Assembly (NCBI GenBank): GCA_034434695.1
Contig: DAOTYY010000113.1
Location: 15,124 to 79,123 of the forward strand
Source of the DNA: DYEC01 sp034434695
GTDB taxonomy: Bacteria; Chloroflexota; Anaerolineae; Anaerolineales; Anaerolineaceae
DNA: 64,000 bases
Direction: 5' to 3'
Positions 35,488 to 44,319 of the stretch are shown in pieces. The translations under genes and the position numbers were made by a program. How positions within the stretch are numbered: the stretch's first letter is position 1; every line of letters begins with the position of its first letter. The notes under the pieces were generated by a model. The model was given only the letters and a program-made list of their open reading frames with translations. It was not told where the DNA came from and did no database searches.

Positions 35488-36301
35488 TTTTGTATTCAGC
35501 CAGAGCAATTTACAGGATTTTGTGGATTGTCCGCGCCGCTTTGAATTGCGCTATTTATTAAGACAGCCCTGGCCGGCACCACAAAGCGAGCCAACCGATG
35601 AATGGGAACATCGTTTGTTGCAAGGGCAACGCTTTCATCACCTTATTTACCAATTCTTTTCCGGCTTGCCAGCAGAAACACTATCTTTGACCGTACATGA
35701 CAAAGAATTAAGCCACTGGTGGCAAAATCTACTCTCCAGCACCTTTCTGACAGAACTGCCCGAGAAACAATATCCTGAATTTACGTTGTCTGCCCCGTTT
35801 GCTGGCTTCCGCTTGATTGCCAAATATGACTTGATTGCGGTTGAGCCGGGCAGACGTTTGATCATTGTGGATTGGAAAACTTTTACTCCGCGAGCTGGAA
35901 CAAGTTACTTAAGGCAGCGCATCCAGTCTCGTCTTTACCCTCTATTAATGATCGAAGCTGGTCACACGATTAATTGTGGAACTGTTGATCCCTCTCAGAT
36001 TGAAATGATCTACTGGTTTGTAGAACAACCTGAAGCCCCACTCCGCTTTCAATACAATCAAGAAGAATACCCCAAAGATCATGAATATCTCACAGAGCTG
36101 ATTAAGAACATTGTGTCGCGTAAACCCGGAGAGTTCGAACTCACCTTCAATGAAAAATTATGCGCTTTTTGTAATTACCGTTCACTTTGCAATCGGGGCG
36201 AACGCGCCGGAAACCTTAGCGACCTCAACGAAGAGCCATATCAGGAATCTGAAGATACAATTCAAATTGATTTTGACCAGATTGGAGAAATTCAATTTTG
36301 A
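35471..36301 (+). CDS. Free-standing FeS PD-(D/E)XK nuclease (AddB/Cas4 type)
   Basis: 276 residues. The RecB-family nuclease motifs are visible: GQRFHHLIYQFF, then IAKYDLI followed by IIVDWKTF (Asp-x-Lys), then QSRLYPLL. Cysteines at 20, 231, 234 and 240 (C...C-x2-C-x5-C) reproduce the [4Fe-4S] spacing of the AddB nuclease domain. The gene overlaps the helicase by 17 nt and recJ by 4 nt. I infer that it is the nuclease subunit of the helicase pair encoded upstream. A Cas4-like role is less likely, because no CRISPR or cas gene is present. Confidence 0.9.
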   Translation: MSIPPDFVFSQSNLQDFVDCPRRFELRYLLRQPWPAPQSEPTDEWEHRLLQGQRFHHLIYQFFSGLPAETLSLTVHDKELSHWWQNLLSSTFLTELPEKQYPEFTLSAPFAGFRLIAKYDLIAVEPGRRLIIVDWKTFTPRAGTSYLRQRIQSRLYPLLMIEAGHTINCGTVDPSQIEMIYWFVEQPEAPLRFQYNQEEYPKDHEYLTELIKNIVSRKPGEFELTFNEKLCAFCNYRSLCNRGERAGNLSDLNEEPYQESEDTIQIDFDQIGEIQF

Positions 36302-38643
36302 AGAATCCTTTACAAGAGTGGGTTGAACCACAACCGGTTGAAATCCCACGCGAACTTATGCAGATCACCGGCGGGCATTCACTGCTTGCCAAAGCGCTTG
36401 TTCGCCGCGGCATTGGTGATCCGAATCAGGTTAAAGCCTTTCTGGATCCCGCTTATTACCGCCCGCTCTCCCCTCAAGAACTACCAGATTTAGCGCAGGC
36501 AGTTGATAGGCTACAAACAGCAATCAAAAACCGGGAACAGATTGGCATCTGGGGTGATTTTGATGTAGATGGACAAACAGCAACCACTTTGCTTCTTTCA
36601 AGTCTGGAACAACTGGGAGCCAACGTTTGCTATCATATTCCAATTCGATCGATCGAATCACATGGCGTTCACCCGCAGGCTCTGGTTGAGTTTCTTAAGC
36701 AGGGCATACAACTTTTGATCACCTGTGATACAGGTATTACTGCTCATGAAGCTATCAAAATCTGTCAAAAACAGGGGGTGGACGTCTTGATTACCGACCA
36801 TCATACTCTGCCGCCAGAGTTACCGTCTGCGCAGGCAGTGGTCAATCCTCAAAGGTTACCACAAACTCATCCGTTGTACCCACTTTGCGGTGTTGGTGTT
36901 GCATGGAAAGTAGTGGAAGAACTTTACCAGCGCAACGGGAGAATGCCCGATCTAGAAAACAATCTTGATTTGGTGGCCCTTGGAACAATAGCTGACCTTG
37001 CTGCGCTGAACGGGGAAAACCGTTATCTGGTTCAACGCGGACTAAAAATCTTGCGAGAATCTAAACGTCCCGCATTGCAAGCAATGCTTGAATCCGCCGA
37101 AATTCAATCTGATCACCTCAGTGAAAATCATGTCAGTTTCATCCTCGCTCCTCGCTTGAATGCGATTGGACGTCTAGATGACGCCAATCCTGTCGTTCAA
37201 TTTTTGACCACCAAAAATATCACTGATGCACGGTTGTTCGCTGCAAAGCTGGAGGGCTTAAACGCTCGTCGCAAGTTGCTTTGTGATCAAGTCTTTGCAT
37301 CTGCTCAAGCACAAATCGAACGAGCCCCCGGCTTATTGAACAATCCTGCTCTGATTTTGGAGCATCCCGAATGGCCCGCCGGCGTGATCGGCATAGTAGC
37401 TAGTCGGCTAGCAGAACTTTATCACTTGCCTGTCATTCTGTTTTCAACCCCGCCCGGTCAAATTGCGCGCGGGTCGGCTCGATCAGTAGAAGGAATTAAC
37501 ATCACCCAGGCAATCTCTGAGCACCAGGAACTTCTGGTCGGTTTTGGCGGGCACCCAATGGCAGCCGGATTGAGCATCAAAACCGAACGCATCCCTCAAT
37601 TCAGACGAGCACTGCTCAAAAATCTTTCCCTCCATTACCCGGCCGTTTTTCCCAGTCAAAAGCTGGTCATTGATGACTTTGTTGAATTATTCGAAATAAC
37701 CCCCGAACTGGCACAGGCAATGGAACAACTGTCGCCATTCGGTCCGGGGAATCCCCCTGTTTTGCTTGCAACACGCAACCTGATCCTGAAAAGCTATACA
37801 CCCATTGGAAAGAACAAGGAACATCTACTATTAACCGTTGAAGATACCAGTGGCACATTTCACCGCGTGATCTGGTGGCAGGGAGCAAACTCAGAACTTC
37901 CGAGCACTCGTTTCGATCTGGCGTTTACTGCTCGCATGAGCAATTACCGCGGACAGAGCGAGGTTCAATTGGAATGGGTGGCAGCCCGCACCATCGAATC
38001 TGCTCCATACCCTCTGGCCCCAAAACAGTTTGTTCAGGTGATTGATCTGCGCCAAGAGTCGGTCACGGATAATCTCATTAAAGCCTATCTAGAAGAACCA
38101 GATGCGCTTCTTTGGAGAGAAGGAGAACTTACGGCAGGACCGCCCGGCATTGATCGGTATCACTTAACTCCATGCCGCACATTGATTATCTGGAGCACCC
38201 CACCATGCCAGGATGTGCTGGAATCCATCCTGCAAATTTCCTCGCCACAAAGGGTGATTCTGCTTAACATGGAAAGCACGACAGACCACCCACAGGCATT
38301 TCTCACCAGATTGGCAAGTCTTATCCTTCATGCAATAAAAACAAATCAAACCAGACTGGATTTTTGTAGACTGGCTACTGCGACTTGCCAGCGCGAATCT
38401 GTTGTCGAATTAGGAGTAAAATGGCTGGCAGCAAAAGGATTTTTTACGATTGAACTCATGTCGGATTCTGAATGTTCGATTATCCCAGGTGGACAACCAA
38501 ACCCTGTTCATCTTTCAGAGATCGAACACCGCCTTAAGTATCTGCTTCAAGAAACAAAAGCTTATCGAGCTTACTATGCGCGTGCTGAAGCTCAATTGCT
38601 TGTTGGAGCTGCTATGATAAAAGAAAGAAAAAGCAAGGAGTAA
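36298..38643 (+). CDS. recJ: Single-stranded-DNA exonuclease RecJ
   Basis: DHH-family 5'-3' ssDNA exonuclease. Catalytic blocks: GIWGDFDVDGQTATTLLLSSL, ITCDTGITAHEAI, LITDHHTLPPELP (DHH) and ALGTIADLAALNGENR. The DHHA1 part has FGGHPMAAGLSI, and then comes an OB-like domain (FGPGNPPVLL). At 781 residues it is about 200 longer than E. coli RecJ; the C-terminal ~200 residues (from about 575) show no recognised motif. Start is a TTG overlapping the nuclease stop (TTGA), with GGAG 9 nt upstream; no ATG fits as well. It completes the nuclease operon. Confidence 0.94.
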   Translation: MKNPLQEWVEPQPVEIPRELMQITGGHSLLAKALVRRGIGDPNQVKAFLDPAYYRPLSPQELPDLAQAVDRLQTAIKNREQIGIWGDFDVDGQTATTLLLSSLEQLGANVCYHIPIRSIESHGVHPQALVEFLKQGIQLLITCDTGITAHEAIKICQKQGVDVLITDHHTLPPELPSAQAVVNPQRLPQTHPLYPLCGVGVAWKVVEELYQRNGRMPDLENNLDLVALGTIADLAALNGENRYLVQRGLKILRESKRPALQAMLESAEIQSDHLSENHVSFILAPRLNAIGRLDDANPVVQFLTTKNITDARLFAAKLEGLNARRKLLCDQVFASAQAQIERAPGLLNNPALILEHPEWPAGVIGIVASRLAELYHLPVILFSTPPGQIARGSARSVEGINITQAISEHQELLVGFGGHPMAAGLSIKTERIPQFRRALLKNLSLHYPAVFPSQKLVIDDFVELFEITPELAQAMEQLSPFGPGNPPVLLATRNLILKSYTPIGKNKEHLLLTVEDTSGTFHRVIWWQGANSELPSTRFDLAFTARMSNYRGQSEVQLEWVAARTIESAPYPLAPKQFVQVIDLRQESVTDNLIKAYLEEPDALLWREGELTAGPPGIDRYHLTPCRTLIIWSTPPCQDVLESILQISSPQRVILLNMESTTDHPQAFLTRLASLILHAIKTNQTRLDFCRLATATCQRESVVELGVKWLAAKGFFTIELMSDSECSIIPGGQPNPVHLSEIEHRLKYLLQETKAYRAYYARAEAQLLVGAAMIKERKSKE

Positions 38644-38650
38644 GTAAGTT

Positions 38651-39637
38651 ATGAACACGCTTCGATGGGGTATTCTTGGCACAGCCCGTATTAACCGGCA
38701 TATCATTCCAGCCCTCAAAGCCTCCCGTCGCAATCAACTGGTTGCCATTGCCAGCCGCTCGCTAGAGAACGCCCGCCATTTTGCAAATCAATGGAATGTT
38801 CCCCATGCCTACGGCAGTTATGATGTCTTGCTGGAGGACCCCAGCATTGATGTAATTTATATCCCACTTCCCAACCACCTTCATGTGGAATGGACACTTC
38901 ACGCTCTTCAAGCGGGGAAACATGTTCTTTGCGAAAAACCAATCGCCCTATCGCCAGAAGATGTTACCCTCATACAAAACACTGCTCAACAAAAAAAGCT
39001 TGTTGTCATGGAAGCATTTATGTACCGACACCACCCGCAGACAATAAAAGTGCAAGAAATCATTGCTTCTGGTGAACTGGGAGAGATACATCTAATGCAT
39101 GGCAGCTTCAGTTTTCTTCTGGATAGAGCTGATGACGTGCGCTGGATTCCGGAATATGGTGGAGGGAGTTTATGGGACTTGGGTTGCTATCCAGTCAGTT
39201 ATTGCCATATGATTATGAGAACTCTGCCCACAGAAGTTTATGGCTGGCAAATGACATCTGCTTCAGGGGTTGACTTGGTTTTCACCGGAACATTACGGTA
39301 TTCTGGCGGTACACTGGCACAAATTTCATCCAGCTTTGCCGTGCAAACTTACACGGGTTTCGAAATCCATGGCTCGCGTGCGAATCTCTTAATTCCTAAA
39401 CCATTTAACCCGCAAGGAAAAACTTACATTATCCTGCAACAGCAAGGAAGAGAACGACGATTAGAATTCAAGGTAAAAGATCTATACCTTGGAGAAGTTG
39501 AAAACATGGCAGAAGCCATTCTTGACGGCATTCCACCCCGTATAGACCTGCAGGAAAGCAAACAAAATATTACAACACTTAAAGCCTTGTATACCTCTGC
39601 CAATCAAAACACCGCCATCCGCTTATCCAGCGAATGA
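38651..39637 (+). CDS. Gfo/Idh/MocA-family oxidoreductase
   Basis: 328 residues. NAD(P)-binding Rossmann motif GILGTARINRHIIPAL, the catalytic-type EKPIALS (Lys) and a C-terminal alpha/beta domain with GGGSLWDLGCYPVSYCHM. The family oxidises or reduces sugars, inositols and similar compounds, often as dehydrogenases. AAGGAG lies 10 nt upstream and recJ ends 7 bp before it, so it may be co-transcribed, although no functional link to repair is evident. Confidence 0.92.
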   Translation: MNTLRWGILGTARINRHIIPALKASRRNQLVAIASRSLENARHFANQWNVPHAYGSYDVLLEDPSIDVIYIPLPNHLHVEWTLHALQAGKHVLCEKPIALSPEDVTLIQNTAQQKKLVVMEAFMYRHHPQTIKVQEIIASGELGEIHLMHGSFSFLLDRADDVRWIPEYGGGSLWDLGCYPVSYCHMIMRTLPTEVYGWQMTSASGVDLVFTGTLRYSGGTLAQISSSFAVQTYTGFEIHGSRANLLIPKPFNPQGKTYIILQQQGRERRLEFKVKDLYLGEVENMAEAILDGIPPRIDLQESKQNITTLKALYTSANQNTAIRLSSE

Positions 39638-39673
39638 CATGCGGGCATTTACGAAATCCTAAAAACTTTGTTT

Positions 39674-40354
39674 TTAATCTGAGGAGCGCTTGGGTATCTT
39701 GGGAATCAGCCAGTCCAGAAAAGCCCGTACACTACGCGTTTGTACCAAAACCTTACCTGGTCCGGTCAGGTCCACCACCAGTCCCTCGCCGCCCAACAAA
39801 GTTGCTTTCAAACCGCCAATAGCACGCAACTTGAAGCCAATGCCTTCTGGAAAAGCGACCAAATGTCCAGTATCCACCGTATAGGTTTGCCCTGGAGCCA
39901 GATCAATCTCATGAATGGCACCATAGCTGGAAAGTATCAACGTCCCGCTGCCGCTACATCGTAACATGATTAGCCCTTCACCGCCAAAAAAGGTTTTTGC
40001 CCCAGACCACTTTGTATCAGTGGCGACCCCTTCACTGGAAGCCAAAAATGATCCGGATTGAACTAGATAACTCTGGTTTTGCAGGGTGAGAACAAACACG
40101 TCACCGGTGAGCGTCGGCGCAAACAAAATCTCACCACCGCGCGATGAAGCGCGAAATGTGTTAATGAAAAAAGACTCTCCTCCCAGAACTGAGCGAGCCA
40201 GTGATTGTAGCACTCCGCCGCGCATTTTGGTTTCAATTTGCATGTCCCCCGACATGCTCAGCATTGCCCCTGCTTCAGCAATGACTGCCTCATTTGGGGA
40301 AAGCATCACTCTTGCCACTGAATAGGAAGGACGATACAGAATTTCCACTTGCAT
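39674..40354 (-). CDS. AIM24 / TIGR00266-family protein
   Basis: 226 residues, single beta-rich domain of the DUF124/AIM24 family. Recognisable blocks are YSVARVMLSPNEAVIAEAGAM, LGGESFFINTFRA, GLIMLRCSGSGTLILSSYG and DTGHLVAFPEGIGFKLRAIGG. Biochemical function is unknown in bacteria. The yeast namesake affects mitochondrial inner-membrane organisation. No signal or membrane segment. GGAGG sits 7 nt before the ATG. It is convergent with the oxidoreductase and divergent from the ankyrin gene. Confidence 0.9.
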   Translation of the reverse strand: MQVEILYRPSYSVARVMLSPNEAVIAEAGAMLSMSGDMQIETKMRGGVLQSLARSVLGGESFFINTFRASSRGGEILFAPTLTGDVFVLTLQNQSYLVQSGSFLASSEGVATDTKWSGAKTFFGGEGLIMLRCSGSGTLILSSYGAIHEIDLAPGQTYTVDTGHLVAFPEGIGFKLRAIGGLKATLLGGEGLVVDLTGPGKVLVQTRSVRAFLDWLIPKIPKRSSD

Positions 40355-40496
40355 TTGAATACCTCCATAAGGAAATGGATACTTATTATTTCACTGAACT
40401 TTTCAGCAACGCAACCTGGAATTGCCCAGTATAATATTTATATGCAATTCTACTATATGCGATTCGGTACGGTAAAGCAAACAATGAAAGGTGGAT

Positions 40497-41156
40497 ATGT
40501 CTTACCAGGAAATGATGTTTCAAGCGGTAATCAAAAATGACAAAGCGCAAATTCTTCGTTTACTGAACAAAGAGCCTTCTCTGGTTAACGTGACCACTGC
40601 TCAAGGGTTACCTCTTGTGCTTTTTGCCATGTACTACAATCAAGCTGATGTTGCACAGCTTCTGGTAAGCCAAGGGGCAATACTGGACATTTTTTCCGCC
40701 TCAGCGATTGGAAAACTGGAGCGTGTTCGTGAGTTGGCTGAAGCAAATCCGACTCTAGTTAACGCATATGCCATTGATGGCTATCAACCGCTTGGATTGG
40801 CTTCCTTTTTCGGTCAACTCGGGATCGTAAAATACCTCATTTCTAAAGGAGCAAATGTAAATTCACCGTCCGCAAACCAACAAAGAACCACGCCTTTACA
40901 TTCTGCAGTTGAGGGTCAACACTTAGAAACCGCACATCAGCTTTTGCGGCACGGTGCTCAGGTGAATGCTCGTCAGGCTGGAGACTTTACCCCGCTTCAC
41001 AGTGCAGCCTTTCATGGTTCTTTGGCAATGGTGATGCTCTTGTTAGAATATGGAGCTGACCCGACCGCACAATCCTCTGACGGACGTACGCCGCTGGATA
41101 TGGCGCTTGAATCAGGCAATCAAGACCTCGTTGACTTTTTTCTTACAGTAAACTGA
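40497..41156 (+). CDS. Ankyrin-repeat protein
   Basis: 219 residues made almost entirely of ankyrin repeats (about 6 units of ~33). Typical helices and turns are seen in TTPLHSAVEGQHLETAHQLLRHGAQVN, GDFTPLHSAAFHGSLAMVMLLLEYGADP and GRTPLDMALESGNQDLVDFFL. It lacks a signal peptide and probably mediates protein-protein contacts in the cytoplasm. Start at 40497 is supported by AAGG 5 nt upstream; a GTG two codons earlier is in frame. A TATAAT near 40431 is a likely promoter element. Confidence 0.92.
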   Translation: MSYQEMMFQAVIKNDKAQILRLLNKEPSLVNVTTAQGLPLVLFAMYYNQADVAQLLVSQGAILDIFSASAIGKLERVRELAEANPTLVNAYAIDGYQPLGLASFFGQLGIVKYLISKGANVNSPSANQQRTTPLHSAVEGQHLETAHQLLRHGAQVNARQAGDFTPLHSAAFHGSLAMVMLLLEYGADPTAQSSDGRTPLDMALESGNQDLVDFFLTVN

Positions 41157-41221
41157 TCGCTGGAAGAAATTGAGAGATAGAAGCCTAAAAATTGCTTTCT
41201 CAAGCGCTTAAAAATAACGAG

Positions 41222-41294
41222 GGTGGCTGATGGGGGTCGAACCCACAACATCTTGATCCACAGTCAAGCGCTCTGCCATTGAGCTACAGCCACC
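41222..41294 (-). tRNA. tRNA-His (GTG)
   Basis: On the minus strand a cloverleaf is formed. Acceptor GTGGCTG/CAGCCAC, D-arm with GTAGCTCAATGGCAGAGC, anticodon stem CTTGA/TCAAG with loop CTGTGGA (anticodon GTG), and T-arm GTGGGTTCGACCCCCAT. The extra 5' G (-1) opposite C73 is the tRNA-His identity element. CCA is not encoded. MITE-1 copy 3 lies 59 bp upstream; TTGCGC/TAGAAT with 17-bp spacing between them is a possible promoter. Confidence 0.95.
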
Positions 41295-41353
41295 ATATGT
41301 GGAGAAAATTCTATCATACAGCATACAGTTGCGCAAGTGTTCGTTGAGAGACT

Positions 41354-41472
41354 GTGATTGTTCCAAATTTGGTAGATATGCGTTGAAACCGCCAGATTTG
41401 GGGAATAGCAAGGGTTCCTGATCACCAGATATGGCGATTGTCAGTTAAGTTTACAATGTTTGGAACAGTCAC
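41354..41472 (+). repeat. MITE-like repeat family 1, copy 3 (119 bp)
   Basis: Same terminal inverted repeats as the other copies. An identical octamer TTGAGAGA occurs at 41344..41351 and at 41473..41480, the clearest target-duplication candidate of the four copies, although the left octamer is separated from GTGATT by two bases. The right octamer overlaps the start of the adjacent 94-bp repeat. Confidence 0.82.
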
Positions 41473-41476
41473 TTGA

Positions 41477-41570
41477 GAGAATATTGAAAAAGTCATATAT
41501 GGCGCGTAGATATACGAAAAATGGGTTATTCCGCCATATATAGGGGTGTTCTTTGTTTTTCAACATTCTC
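41477..41570. repeat. MITE-like repeat family 2, copy A (94 bp)
   Basis: 15-bp terminal inverted repeats GAGAATATTGAAAAA / TTTTTCAACATTCTC (one mismatch) enclose an internal stem ATATATGGCG / CGCCATATAT (41495-41504 with 41532-41541). A 94-bp relative with the same ends and the same ordered blocks (GTCATAT, TATACGAAAAA, TTTGTTTTTCAA) lies at 51955..52048. Non-coding. Confidence 0.75.
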
Positions 41571-41601
41571 CCATTAGAGGGGGAATGGCTAAAATAGGGA
41601 T

Positions 41602-41899
41602 ATGTTCGACTGTCCAAAATGTCATCGAACAAAACGCCAAAACCGAGCTGGAAAGACGGGAAGTAGCAGCCAACGATATCGCTGCATGTTCTGCCAAATC
41701 AAGTACACAACAGACCCCCAAACCTTGGAAGTACCTCGAAGAGGTACGCCAAAAAGCTATCCCAATCTACGTGGATGGGATGAACTTGCGCCGCGTTGCC
41801 CGTCAACTCGGTATCCACCATCGCACCGTCTCTTTGTGGGTCAAAGCCTGCGCCGCCCAATTGCCCGACCCGCCCGTCTCTGACAAAGTTAAAGAATAG
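41602..41899 (+). pseudogene. Frameshifted, truncated IS1-like transposase (InsA-type)
   Basis: The first frame starts at 41602 with a zinc-finger CPKC...RYRCMFC and QIKYTTDP, as in IS1-like InsA. The expected continuation, with the helix-turn-helix, occurs in the +1 frame: YLEEVRQKAIPIYVDGMNLRRVARQLGIHHRTVSLWVKA. The shift falls near 41718 at a CCCCC run. The second frame stops at 41899, before any catalytic domain. No inverted repeats of a full IS are seen, so this is an inactive remnant. The adjoining 41900-42026 holds nothing I can identify. Confidence 0.75.
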
Positions 41900-42025
41900 A
41901 TGAATAATTTACCTTCAAAGTTTCAATCGTGCCAATTGTATTAATAACGCTTTTCCAGCGAACTGGATCATGTCTAACGATTCGTCTAAACCACTTCTCC
42001 ATCTATTCCTGGAGACAAAATAGAG

Positions 42026-42055
42026 TGCACAATTGTTGTAGTTTTAATATATAAT
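42026..42055 (+). promoter_or_regulatory. Predicted promoter of the redox gene cluster
   Basis: TATAAT (42050-42055) with a weak TGCACA 18 bp upstream, about 50 bp before the LLM oxidoreductase start. Confidence 0.4.
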
Positions 42056-42106
42056 CGTAGTACATGTGTAAAGTTTTATTTAACTTTTTATGCGAGGAGC
42101 GATAAA

Positions 42107-43132
42107 ATGTCCACAAAAACCAGATTTGCACTCTACTTACAAGATAAACATGATATGCGATATGAACTAGAAATGGCACGTTATGCGGAAGAGCGCGGCT
42201 TTAGCGAAATCTGGCAGGCAGATACTCGTCTTGCGCGGGATTGTATCGTAATGATGAGCGCTTTCCTGACCTATACAAAACGGCTGCGCTTGGGCTCAGG
42301 AGTTTTGCCAATATGGACGCGCAATCCTGCTGTCATCGCCGCAACCTGGAGCACAATGTGGGAACTGGGTGGAAGGCCAGATGGGCGCAGCCGTGTGATG
42401 CTAGGTCTTGGTGCCTGGTGGGAACCAATCGCCAGTCGTGTGGGTGTCAAACGTGAAAAACCCCTCAAAGCCATGCGCGAACATGTAGAAGCAATCCGAC
42501 AGCTCTTTACAATGGAAGAAGTCACCTATCACGGCGAGTTTGTTCATCTTGACCGGGTAAGACTAGATGTTGCCTTTGGCGACAAATCACCACGCGACAT
42601 CCCCATTTATATTGGAGCAACAGGAGATAAAATGCTTGAGCTAGCTGGAGAAATTTGCGATGGCGTGGTGTTGAATTATGTCGTATCGGTTGACTACATT
42701 AAGAAAGCCGTTGCGATTGTTGAACAGGGTGCACGCAAGGCTGGAAAGACCCTTGATGAGGTCGATCGTCCAGAATTACTGGTTTGCAGTCTGTCAGATG
42801 AGGACCCTGCAGCAGCAATGGCAGAAGGGAAAAAACTTGTAGCCTATTACTTGGCAACTGAACCACATATCATGAAAGCCAGTGGCGTTAGTGAAGAATT
42901 ATTAGAAAAAGTACAGTCAATTATGGGATGGCCCGCTACAGAGGAAGATTACATCCGTGCTAGTAAGGTTATTCCTGACGATGTAGTTCGTCAGCTCATG
43001 GCAGTTGGGACTTCTGAAGAGTGTCGAGCCAAAGTTCGAGAATATGTTGAGGCTGGTGTTACCTGTCCAATTCTATTCCCAATGATGGATGACATTAAGG
43101 CGGTTATTGATGCATTCGCCGATGGTATCTAA
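42107..43132 (+). CDS. LLM-class flavin-dependent oxidoreductase
   Basis: 341-residue TIM-barrel of the luciferase-like/F420-dependent methylene-tetrahydromethanopterin reductase superfamily. Blocks: MARYAEERGFSEIWQADTR, TKRLRLGSGVLPIWTRNPAV, RSRVMLGLGAWWEPIASRVG, YIGATGDKMLELAGEICDGV and GTSEECRAKVREYVEAGV. Members use FMN or F420 as monooxygenases or hydride-transfer enzymes. The cofactor cannot be fixed by eye, though the fold region resembles the F420 type. GAGGAG precedes the ATG. First gene of the redox operon, 20 bp before the FAD oxidase. Confidence 0.9.
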   Translation: MSTKTRFALYLQDKHDMRYELEMARYAEERGFSEIWQADTRLARDCIVMMSAFLTYTKRLRLGSGVLPIWTRNPAVIAATWSTMWELGGRPDGRSRVMLGLGAWWEPIASRVGVKREKPLKAMREHVEAIRQLFTMEEVTYHGEFVHLDRVRLDVAFGDKSPRDIPIYIGATGDKMLELAGEICDGVVLNYVVSVDYIKKAVAIVEQGARKAGKTLDEVDRPELLVCSLSDEDPAAAMAEGKKLVAYYLATEPHIMKASGVSEELLEKVQSIMGWPATEEDYIRASKVIPDDVVRQLMAVGTSEECRAKVREYVEAGVTCPILFPMMDDIKAVIDAFADGI

Positions 43133-43152
43133 ACTTATTCAAAAAGGGTTGA

Positions 43153-44319
43153 ATGACTGAGACTTGGGATGTTATCGTAATTGGTGGCGGGATGCTTGGA
43201 TTATCCACATCCTACCGCCTATCTCAAATGGGCGCCAAAACTTTATTGCTTCAAGCGGGACCAATAGGCGGCGGTACTTCTGCCGCCAATGCTGGCAGAG
43301 CACAGGTTAATGAAGGTCATCTTGACCCACTGAATATTAGAATCATTCGTGAGGGTTTGGCATGCCTAACCACACTAGAGGAAGAGTTAGGAGCACCATT
43401 CGAGTGGCGCAGAAATGGTTATCTCTGCCTGATCAAAACCGAGAAGCTTTGGAATGATTGGGTGGAAAGATCAAAGATACTATCCGATGGCGGTATTCCC
43501 ACCCAAGTGATTGACCTGAAAGAGCTCAAAGAACTTGAACCTCACCTCAATCTTACAGGATTACTGGGTGCAGCATTCACACTCGAAGGTTTATTAAACC
43601 CGTTCCGATTTTGTTGGGCATTTGCTAATGCAGCGCGCCGTTGCGGCGCAGAACTTTTACCCTACACTCCTGTTAGCAGCTTTGAACTCGACCAAGAACG
43701 TATTGTTGCTGCCCGTTCTGGTAGCTATCGCTATGAAGCGAAGCTCTTTGCAATTATGTGCGGAGCATGGACACCAATGGTTACTCAAATGGCAGGGGTT
43801 GAAGTACCAATTCGGCACACTCATGCAGAAGCATTTATCCTCGAGCCTACCCGCATGGTTATTCATAACACTATTGGACTGGCTGACTTCTACGAGATTA
43901 TTCATGGCAAGCCTAAAGCCGTTGCGATAGGGATTGGTCCCCAGTCGCACGATACCCTGTTGGTCACCGAGTCGGTCACGCAAACTGATGAATTACATAC
44001 CCGAAACAGTGCTTGGGGTATTAGCGGGATTGCTTCTGAACTTCTTAAGATATATCCAGAACTAGGAAACATCAGAGTAATTCGCGCTTGGGGAGCGCCG
44101 ACATCTTTTACACCAGATGAAGAACCAATTATCGGTTGGATTCCTGAACGCGAAAATCTATATGTTGCATCCAGTTTGGTCGAAACCATTACTGCCGTCC
44201 CAGTGATCAGTGAATGGATAGCAAAGATGATTCTGGGATACGAGCCACCTGTATCGCTCGAGCTTTTCTCGCCTGAACGGTTTCTAACCACAACAAAACA
44301 AACGGAGAGTTATTCATGA
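43153..44319 (+). CDS. FAD-dependent oxidoreductase (DAO / amine and amino-acid oxidase family)
   Basis: 388 residues. FAD-binding dinucleotide motif VIVIGGGMLGLSTSYRLSQMG (8-28), the DAO-type GGGTSAANAGRAQVNEG, a substrate domain, and the C-terminal FAD-contact block WGAPTSFTPDEEPIIGW. It resembles sarcosine oxidase beta / glycine or D-amino acid oxidases and hydrogen-cyanide-synthase-type dehydrogenases, which oxidise C-N bonds. It overlaps the Fe-alcohol dehydrogenase by 4 nt. Substrate unknown; cluster context suggests an amine or amino-acid-like intermediate. Confidence 0.92.
   Translation: MTETWDVIVIGGGMLGLSTSYRLSQMGAKTLLLQAGPIGGGTSAANAGRAQVNEGHLDPLNIRIIREGLACLTTLEEELGAPFEWRRNGYLCLIKTEKLWNDWVERSKILSDGGIPTQVIDLKELKELEPHLNLTGLLGAAFTLEGLLNPFRFCWAFANAARRCGAELLPYTPVSSFELDQERIVAARSGSYRYEAKLFAIMCGAWTPMVTQMAGVEVPIRHTHAEAFILEPTRMVIHNTIGLADFYEIIHGKPKAVAIGIGPQSHDTLLVTESVTQTDELHTRNSAWGISGIASELLKIYPELGNIRVIRAWGAPTSFTPDEEPIIGWIPERENLYVASSLVETITAVPVISEWIAKMILGYEPPVSLELFSPERFLTTTKQTESYS

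Noticed and set aside
35471..36301. Cas4 and a possible CRISPR locus
   Set aside because: The nuclease has Cas4-like cysteines, but no repeat-spacer array or cas gene occurs in the window. Overlap with the UvrD-like gene favours an AddB-type role.
41602..41899. Programmed frameshift in the IS1-like gene
   Set aside because: IS1 uses a -1 shift at an A-rich slippery site after the helix-turn-helix part. Here a +1 change at a C run splits the N-terminal domain itself and the catalytic part is missing, so mutation is the simpler explanation.
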